Source: Apoderus coryli
Lineage: Eukaryota; Arthropoda; Insecta; Coleoptera; Attelabidae
Direction of reading: 5' to 3'
Length of the DNA stretch: 64,000 bases
NCBI GenBank assembly: GCA_911728435.2
Contig: OU452198.1
Location: 6,234,001-6,298,000, forward strand
Below are positions 56,620 through 64,000 of the stretch, one piece after another; positions within the stretch are counted from its first letter, which is position 1, and each line of letters opens with the position of its first letter. The translations under genes and the position numbers were made by a program. Under the pieces are notes generated by a model that made no database searches, was not told the origin of the DNA, and worked only from the letters and a program-made list of their open reading frames with translations.

Positions 56620-57200
56620 GGGAAGAGAGAGACCGAAATAAATAATGTTTTACTATTATTACACAGAAGAGGTTTAAAAAAGGCTTCAAAAATTTATATT
56701 TCTAGAACTTATCCGAAATAATGAATACTAACTAAAAAAGAAACGTTTCTATATACAACGCGAGTGGTCGGCGTCTTCAGGAAGTCTCACTTCAGTCTAT
56801 AAGAGACGGACCAAATAACTCGAAAAACAACTAACAGTTGCACACCTTTTTTACCTTGGCATTATCATTCAGATTCTCTGTACCTATTGTAAATTGTTTA
56901 GTGCAGTTTTTATTTTGTGTATATTTTATTGTTGCTAACGCCTTTTTGTATTAGCTCAGTTTTACATAGGTGCATATATGGTAGGTACCCCAGTAAATTA
57001 ACATTTTCAAATAAATAGTTTGACATTTATTACTTTGTAAAGCTGTCTATCTAATTCCATCTGTATTAATTACAATGTCATAAATTTCTTTATGTTCTAC
57101 CATGTAGTTCTTTGGAAGTTTATTGGGCAGGGATTCTAAATAATGCGAAACAATTCGACAGATGCTGACTTGTTCCTTTGTTATCTCTGTAGCTCTAACA
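56620..57200. other. fragment of 140-bp array, otherwise no gene
   Basis: 56655-56720 matches the lead-in of the higher-order array (GGTTTAAAAAAGGCTTCAAA). The rest is not recognised. Confidence 0.4.
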
Positions 57201-57204
57201 TTTC

Positions 57205-58160
57205 TGTTATAATAATAATCATAATAATATTTATTGGTCTTTTAACAGTATCTACAATAGAATCTGTACATAGACAGGTCCACTTTTACCGTACACATAC
57301 AGATACGTCAATATATAAATACAGAACAATTTATTCAGTTAATTAAATAATTAAATTAGCTACACGAACATAAACATACAAGTAAGTAAAACAAATATAC
57401 AAAAAACACTGACGTTATATTACAACAAATTTTTCCATAGAAAAGGAAAGTTTCTGAAGGCTGTAGAATGCGCCAGTTATCAAAGTTTGTCTCAACTTGC
57501 TCTTAAACACAGTCTCAGATTGGCACTTCCTAATGTCAGAGAGGAACATATTAAAATAATAACCTTTAGCGTATAAGGCTTCTCTTCAGGTTCCTCTAAG
57601 TGGTATACCAAAATAAAGACTCTCTTCAACTCGCACACCCACCCCAAACCACTATGTTGTAGGAATATTAAGGGAAAAATAGACAACGAGTAAGGATTCT
57701 CGGTTCATGTGACTCCTTATCGTCAACAAAAACTCCTAACTGACCACATCAGGTGGGTGTTAAAATTTAGATCGAAATGTAATGATTTAGTTCAACTGCA
57801 GAGCGATAGTCTTTCCATAGTTGATTATAAGATGATATTTAGAACACCAATATTGAAACTCTCCCAATGTTTCACTGACCTTGATAGTCACTTTATCTGG
57901 GTCCTTATCATAAATCAGCATCGTTGTATCGTCTGCGTACATGTATAATGACCCATGTGTGATGCTGTCAGGGAGTTGATTAATGTATATCCAAAATAGA
58001 AGAGGTCCCAGTATACGCCCCTGAGGTGTTCCCAGATCAATTGATGAATGATGGTGAGAACCACAAACGTATGTTGTAAGTATGTCATTTGGTTGGTATA
58101 ATTCAATTTTGATTTGGGGTTTGACGGTACTATTTCTATAGGGATGTCATTAATTTTTAA
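57205..58160 (-). pseudogene. LINE RT fragment with deleted centre
   Basis: The minus strand reads LGTPQGRILGPLLFWIYINQ and YMYADDTTMLIYDKD (YADD) at 58045-57905. After a deletion and stops comes LYAKGYYFNMFLSDIRKCQS near 57550. The 3' tail (ATTATTATTATAA type) is at 57205-57235. CR1/Jockey-like, decayed. Confidence 0.8.
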
Positions 58161-58239
58161 TAAAACGTCGATATCACATTTGCAGTTTCCTGTCCCAGAA
58201 TGAAATAAATCCAAACATCGCAATTTTCGAAATGTATTT

Positions 58240-59059
58240 CTAAATTGAATTGGAATGGGATTTAAAAATAAAATCTTTGTAATTAAATCTCACACTGAAC
58301 ACACACAAAACACAGATTCAATTTACAAAAACAATATTTATTTATCTCTTATCTCGTACAAGCCGACAATGAACTCTATTTCGAACACAGAAGTGAACGG
58401 TATCTACCTACGTCTATGCGATTATTGACACGTTCTCTCCGATAATGGCGGCATGCGCGAGGAGATGCGCATGACGCCTCGCAACCGGAGACTCGGAATG
58501 CTGATTTTATGCTGTGTTCATACTTACACAAACTATTAACAATGTTAACAATAACTCGACATTAAATTACCTGACACAGTTCACTTAACTGTCGTAATAA
58601 AATGAAAAACACTGACAGTAGTAGATTTTTTTTTTCATGGCCTTCTACGACAGATTGACAGGTGTTTGAATTTCAGTTGCTTAAAGAATTTTAAATTTTA
58701 CTGGCAAACGATGTGTCAAATGAAAAAAAGTAAAGCTCATTTTTTTGTTGCAAATTGAACAAGGATTCTAGGAGTAATTTTTGTTTCTAAAAAAATCAAT
58801 GGTGTACTATATGTTCCATTAAAATTTTACGAAGCTAAAATAATAATTTTTGCGTAAAAAGGTGCATCTAAATTATCTATACCAACGTGGCAAATTCTAT
58901 TTAAATATCTAAAGTAGCTTCAAAAATATTATAAATTTGGAATTTTTTATAGAAACTTTGACACGCCGTATCTTTGTAACGAAACATTTTTTGAATATAG
59001 TTTATAATACAAACTGATAATATTTTGTCGTTGTCTGCCTCTAAAGTTTCCGCTTTCGA
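58240..59059. other. no gene recognised
   Basis: A moderately GC-rich patch at 58440-58500 (GGCGGCATGCGCGAGGAGAT) has no recognised frame. The rest is AT-rich. Confidence 0.3.
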
Positions 59060-59067
59060 AACTGGAC

Positions 59068-59800
59068 CAGTGGCGGGGTAATTTTATTAGGTAGGCACTA
59101 AGCAAGAAATGGTCATGAAGAAAATGGCGCCGCAGGAAGAATTTTTAGATTGTCAAGTTCAAGCGCCTTAGATGAAATGTAGAAATTTATCAAGGTAAAA
59201 AAGAACACGTTAAAATACGGGTTTCGTAAGGTAAATCTTATTTTTTTTTATTATTAAAAATTATGCCACATGCACTACTCTACGAAATCCAATGCATAAT
59301 CAAATACAAAATTATTTGTATTGAATAAACATTAATATTACTACCTAATTAGTACTTACCGCTATGCAACAAGTTGTGCAACACAACCACCAATCTTTGC
59401 TTGTACTAGTCAAAATATTATTACTATTATTATTAAATAATTAAATACATACACTTTTTCATCAATGGCACTAGTATTTAAACAACAAACGAACAAATAG
59501 TTCAAACGTAATGTAACAAAACAGAAATACCTAACGTACAAATCGAAAGTCGTGCAAATAGTATACCTACTTATCTACAATAGATAGAAGGCGGCAGGGG
59601 AGGTGCCTAAGCTCAACGTAAAGCCGTTCCTACGCAATAGCATACATATTATTTTAATAGGTATTATATTAAAGTTCTCAATCACCACCAGTTTTTTCTG
59701 TATATTTATTTAAATATATTCAAGAAAAAGTACAACAATTTTGAGCAAAATACATGTATTTGGTAGTGCCTACCTTGCCTACCCCGACCAGCCGCCACTG
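59068..59800. mobile_element. hAT-type non-autonomous element, 733 bp, 8-bp TSD
   Basis: The ends CAGTGGCGG and CCGCCACTG are flanked by a perfect 8-bp duplication AACTGGAC (59060-59067 and 59801-59808). A further inverted GTAGGCACTA lies about 30-40 bp inside each end. There is no coding frame. The insertion sits just before an ACCACCCTGT word. Confidence 0.92.
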
Positions 59801-59809
59801 AACTGGACC

Positions 59810-60890
59810 ACCCTGTTTATCGCTCCTATTTGTGATGGATTACTTCAGAAAATATTATTGAGGTGATAATCGTATAGGATTAGGTATGGATTTATTGTAT
59901 CCCTTAAAAAATAATAGTAAACTATTGAAAAATAAGCATAAGCCTTTCATTATTCTGTACACCTTGCAAATGTTCAAGTCCACACCTGCCCTATTGTAAT
60001 ATTCATGTCTGTGTTATGGGAAACAATTAATTTTAATAATATAGTTTTCATGTGACGCATAGACGAATTGGTAGGTGTATGTACCGATATTATGATTTAT
60101 TTCTTCCAGATGTATTTTGGTCGATCGCAGAAATATTAGAGAATTTCTATAGAATCCTACATAGAATAATAATAATAATAATTGTCATGATAATGGCCAG
60201 ACATATGACATTTAAATTGTAAAACAATTTGCATACATAGTGGTATCTATTGCATTGCAAGCTGTCCATTCTCCTTGCTACAGTTATTTATCACTTTCTC
60301 AAAATGGTATCGACATTAACGGTGACTGTCTTATATTATGAATTTGGTGGCAATAAAAAGTGAAAATTTTATTTTAAAGGGTACCTATATGAGTATACTA
60401 TCTATTTTCAAATATCCTGGACTACTTTGTAATTATTATAATAATATAGAGTGTCCCATGAGTAATGGTAAATAATTTAACTATTGTTCTTAAAATGTTT
60501 ATGTATTATGTCGGTTTGATTTCATTATTTATACTTAAATTTCTCTAATCTCAAATGTCTCTTTTTAAATACACTGCCCTCGAGGCACGAGTAGCTCTCC
60601 ATATTTAAGTGTAAACGTAATATTTTAATGACCTTTTTGTCAATGACCTTTCTCGTAAGACTCTTGGTGACAAGCTATATTTCCAAATATTATCTCTACA
60701 AAACAAACAAAATCTCCATCCAATACATATAGGGTGTTTCATTTGAAATTTCAAAGTTGGGTTGGGTATCACAGGATCTGGCAACAGCGCACTGGTACAA
60801 ATATATTCAAAATCTAGATCCCAGCAGCAAATAGCAATACTGAAAGTTCCAAAAATATGATAGATACTTCTAATTGGCCATCGACTTTAG
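59810..60890. other. dispersed repeats, no gene
   Basis: 60580-60660 is the inverse of 46066-46130. AGAGTGTCCCATGAG (60449) and AGGGTGTTTCATTTG (60730) are variants of the CAGGGTG word. No coding motif. Confidence 0.4.
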
Positions 60891-60899
60891 CGTTCCCTG

Positions 60900-61105
60900 T
60901 ATACAGGGTGTTGCAAAAAGACGGGGCAATATTTCTCAGATCATTTTATGAAAAACAGTTCCCATAAACACACGTGGGGAAAAGCATGGTTTCCAAGATA
61001 GAAGGTGTTAATTTTTTTTGGAAATAATTGTTTTCTTCAATTACGTCGAATATCTCTGTTCTGATTTCTTTGTAATTTGGCAGCGTTATTGCTAGAAATA
61101 GGGAG
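60900..61105. repeat. CAGGGTGTTxCAAAAAG repeat, copy 1 (inverse 62345-62537)
   Basis: From ATACAGGGTGTTGCAAAAAG to AATTTGGCAGCGTTATTGCT. About 190 bp are matched in opposite orientation at 62345-62537 with moderate divergence. Confidence 0.85.
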
Positions 61106-61196
61106 CTTATATGGCCTCGACTAGATCCAAATTATTAAGTCCAGTGGCGTAAGAGCGGCAACTTAATAAAACAAATTATTGACAAAAAAAAAGTAC

Positions 61197-61490
61197 GCCA
61201 CTGACTGTAATTCAATTTCGAATTAGTCTTGAGATAAAGCAACTAAAACTACAACTTTTTTATCTCGTATATTTTTTTGATATGTTGCTTCGTTTCCGAG
61301 ATAAAAATTTCAAAACGTTTTTCACCGGTAAGGGATTCGATCGATTATGGAGGAACTACACTGTAGAACAATCTGAAAATAAGGTGTAGACCGTAGGTCA
61401 ACGGGACCAATGTGGCTAAAATGTTTTCAAGAATCAAGCACTTCCGGTTATACCGGAAATGGGTGTCAACTTCCTTATTTCAAATACGAC
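61197..61490. repeat. two shared blocks (39566-39705; 28663-28700)
   Basis: 61197-61325 repeats the TACGCCACTGACTGTAATT block of 39566. 61441-61470 (CACTTCCGGTTATACCGGAA) repeats the centre of the element at 28533-29153. Confidence 0.8.
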
Positions 61491-62004
61491 CCTATATAAA
61501 TTATATTTGTTTTGGATTCTCCTTGTAATTCTAAATATATTTCGTGCATAATATGTTATACCTATCGCCAGCCGTTTTCGAAATATTTGAAATTTTATGT
61601 CGAAAATGACGTTTTCAGAATAAAGAATAATAACAATTCTTTATTATATGGAAGCTTTAATAATCTAATTTGTTAGAATATTCTAGGAGATATAGACCTA
61701 CTTTAGGCGCCTACGTATATGTTGTTAGTAAATATGAATACAGGGTATTTGAAAAAAGGGCTGAAAAATCAAATTGAAAAAAGTGTCAAAATTCAAAATT
61801 TTTAAATGACATTTTATATGTTTATTATTTTATTGCATCAAAAATGAGGGCAAGTTTATGAAAGGATGTCTATCCCAAATACTGATAGTTTTCAAAATAT
61901 TGACAATTTTAAATTTTTCTATTACAATAGTGATATGAATTTGAAATTTAATAGTTGGCCATGATGGCTTTAGAAAGCAAATAAATATGACACTTGTCAA
62001 AAAT

Positions 62005-62340
62005 CATAATAATAATAATAATAATAAGTACTTTATTTGCTACAGGAAATACCCAATTACAGCAAACATCAAAATATTGCTAAGTAACATTAATCAAGTA
62101 ACTAAAACTAAAATACCCAAACACATAGAAAAATAAAAAAAAAATACATTATAAGAAAAGAAACATCAAGTTATGGCAAGCTCAAAAATGAATTTAGGAT
62201 AGTTGGTAGAGGAGTACAATGAATGTCACAGATATGGGACACTTTATTGAAATTCCTGCACATAAAGTAAATAGGTGATTGTGTTAATATGTTTGTTTTA
62301 CATGGCTCTATGTCTAAATAATCAACAATTATGACAAATT
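62005..62340 (-). pseudogene. LINE 3' end, short C-terminal remnant
   Basis: The minus strand reads TQSPIYFMCRNFNKVSHICD and IHCTPLPTILNSF, the end of a CR1/Jockey-like RT. An ATAAAGTACTTATTATTATT tail (minus) lies near 62010-62035. Confidence 0.75.
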
Positions 62341-62344
62341 GTAG

Positions 62345-62537
62345 ATATTGCAGCAACAACGCTGCCAAATTTTGAAGAAATTGATAACGAGATATTTAAG
62401 TTAATTGAAAAAAAAAAACGTTGTTTACAAAATAACTTTAACTCTTTGTATCTTCGAAACCATGCATTTCCAGACGTATTTTTATGGGAACTTTTTTTCA
62501 TAAAATGACCTTTAAATATTGCCGTCTCTTTTTGAAA
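62345..62537. repeat. CAGGGTGTTxCAAAAAG repeat, copy 2 (inverse of 60900-61105)
   Basis: The reverse complement begins ATACAGGGTGTTTCAAAAAG and continues collinear with copy 1 to TTTGGCAGCGTTGTTGCTG. Confidence 0.85.
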
Positions 62538-62539
62538 CA

Positions 62540-63030
62540 CCCTGTATATTATTATTATGATATGGAGAAATACCGTTAAACTACAAATAAATGATTTTTT
62601 TCTACGACTGTCTTTAAATGCCTTTATTATATGTTCAATCATGATTTGACAATGTAGTACATTGTAATGCTGTTTATCATTTTGCCTAGCAACTAGTGGG
62701 AAATATTATTATGCACGGATAAAATTTCATTGTGTAATCAATTGTAATGACAAAAGTAGCGGCGGGCATGAAAAATCACCATAGCAACGCCGAAAATACA
62801 AACACCAAATTGACAGTTTTGGTATTTATAATTAATAATAATTATAATTAAGTATTTCGCTAATTTCAAAACACATAAACAGTGATAGTGAATATAGTTT
62901 AACACCACCTAGTCAATTTAATACTTCTAATTTATCGTATTTAGGCTTATATGCTAACAAGGGTAAGTTTCAAAAAACAAATATTTGCCTAAAAATTATG
63001 TTAAATTTATTCAAAAGTATTAAATTAGTC
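62540..63030. other. no gene recognised
   Basis: AT-rich, no motif found. Confidence 0.3.
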
Positions 63031-63037
63031 GTAGAAA

Positions 63038-63170
63038 AAGTATAGTGTGAAACTCACATGAAATGACCATTTCCTACTCGTATGATTTGCAGCACTCGCC
63101 TGCGGCTCATGCTGCAAACGATCATACTCGTAGGAAATATATGTCATTTCATGTTCGTTGCACAATATAC
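63038..63170. repeat. imperfect palindrome, about 55-bp arms
   Basis: TTTCCTACTCGTATGATTTGCAGCA-type left arm is mirrored by TGCTGCAAACGATCATACTC and following. The outer ends GTATAGTGTG and CACAATATAC also pair. The centre is GC-rich (CTCGCCTGCGGCTCA). Confidence 0.85.
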
Positions 63171-63179
63171 TATTCTGAT

Positions 63180-64000
63180 TTATTTTGAAATAAGTACAGT
63201 TCTCGAATAACATACAAGATACCAAAAAGTTTCTAAATTAAACAAAGATTTTAAATTATTATTTAATAGAAAGGAAAGCAGAGGCGGCACACAAAAAAGT
63301 TCGAAAGGCTGAAATTCAGTACAAACCCCAAACATGTACCATCCTCTAGGTTTTGAAAAATTCTCAATAACCCCAGATCTTGAGATTTTGACGTGTAATA
63401 CTTGTACTAAATTGTAATCCATTATTGCTAAACTGTTGAAGAAAACTTACAAAAACCGAAAAAATCTTTATAACTTTGACAACCAGTATCTCAGGAACAA
63501 TATAATATGTTTGTATAAGATTTTCATCCTAAAAAATTATATTCTATAAGTTTTAAGTCCTGCTACAAAAACCTGACTCACCCTGTATTAACGTTATTCT
63601 GCCATTATAAATTGGACCACCCTGTATAACTTCTCATCAGATTGTTATCATAAAAATTTGTCAAATTTAAGAAGCGATAAAAGAAGCCGACCAGTGAACA
63701 TGAACTACATAAATATCACAAGGTAAGAGATCAGTAAGGAAATGCTTTGTTCCATAAATCCCGAAACTGATTCCAACATGACACGTGACTTATAATCTGA
63801 CATTAAAAGAGTTTCTGATTGGAACAAAACGCGCTGACCACAACAGAAATAATAATAATTATTTTTAACGAATTACGATTTATATATTTCCATCTTCCTT
63901 TTGGGTGCTTATACATACATACAGACAGTTTATTTTTTCTTCGTTTTCCATTTTTAATTTTGCTGGCTGCCATCGTCGATCGTCACTTGTTATTTTAATA
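63180..64000. other. no gene recognised
   Basis: Contains ACTCACCCTGTATTAACG (63577) and GGACCACCCTGTATAAC (63616) of the dispersed word. No coding motif to the window end. Confidence 0.35.

Overview
This window is AT-rich animal nuclear DNA with GT-AG introns, and almost certainly comes from an insect. The evidence is the mix of transposon families (two mariner lineages, Tc1-like, hAT, a Crypton-like recombinase, many 5'-truncated LINEs), THAP-domain exons, very short introns (57-79 bp) beside long repeat-filled ones, and the last exon of a Kdm2 histone demethylase gene. A repeat-rich order such as beetles or hemipterans would fit, but the sequence alone does not settle the order.

Only two host genes are convincing, and they are convergent. 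The terminal exon of Kdm2 (PHD end, F-box, leucine-rich repeats) lies on + at 1785-3131, with its upstream exons beyond the left edge. On the minus strand, a four-exon gene runs from 22985 to 14296 and encodes about 641 residues: a basic N-terminus, a Cys cluster, a coiled coil, a 19-residue proline run, two WH2-like motifs and two KEN boxes. It most resembles vertebrate PRR11. All three splice junctions are phase 0 and join cleanly. Its introns hold a mariner, pieces of at least three LINEs and a foldback repeat.

The rest is accessory DNA. 1-9 kb: LINE remnant, Kdm2 exon, small TIR element, THAP fragment, a long palindrome with hammerhead-like motifs, and a mariner with both termini. 9-14 kb: decayed transposases and a 1.3-kb hAT-type element with an 8-bp target duplication. 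14-23 kb: the PRR11-like gene. 23-31 kb: nested inverted-repeat elements, several ending in a CAGGGTGTCCC-type motif, and a deleted mariner. 31-39 kb: LINE fragments, a Crypton-like recombinase with a mini-intron, a two-exon THAP region and a Tc1 scrap. 39-46 kb: a 38-bp minisatellite split by a retroposon, then a 140-bp array with 760-bp higher-order units. 46-52 kb: LINE pieces, including a reverse transcriptase/RNase H fragment between inverted ends. 52-64 kb: a perfect 36-bp hairpin, a deleted transposase, a hAT pseudogene, a second hAT-type element with an 8-bp duplication, more LINE fragments and dispersed repeats.

The observations most worth following are a dispersed family of hammerhead-ribozyme-like motifs (core CTGANGA, helix II, GAAA, then a self-complementary tract), the PRR11-like gene, the perfect 36-bp hairpin flanked by 18-bp direct repeats, and the composite inverted-repeat element at 24984-28481.
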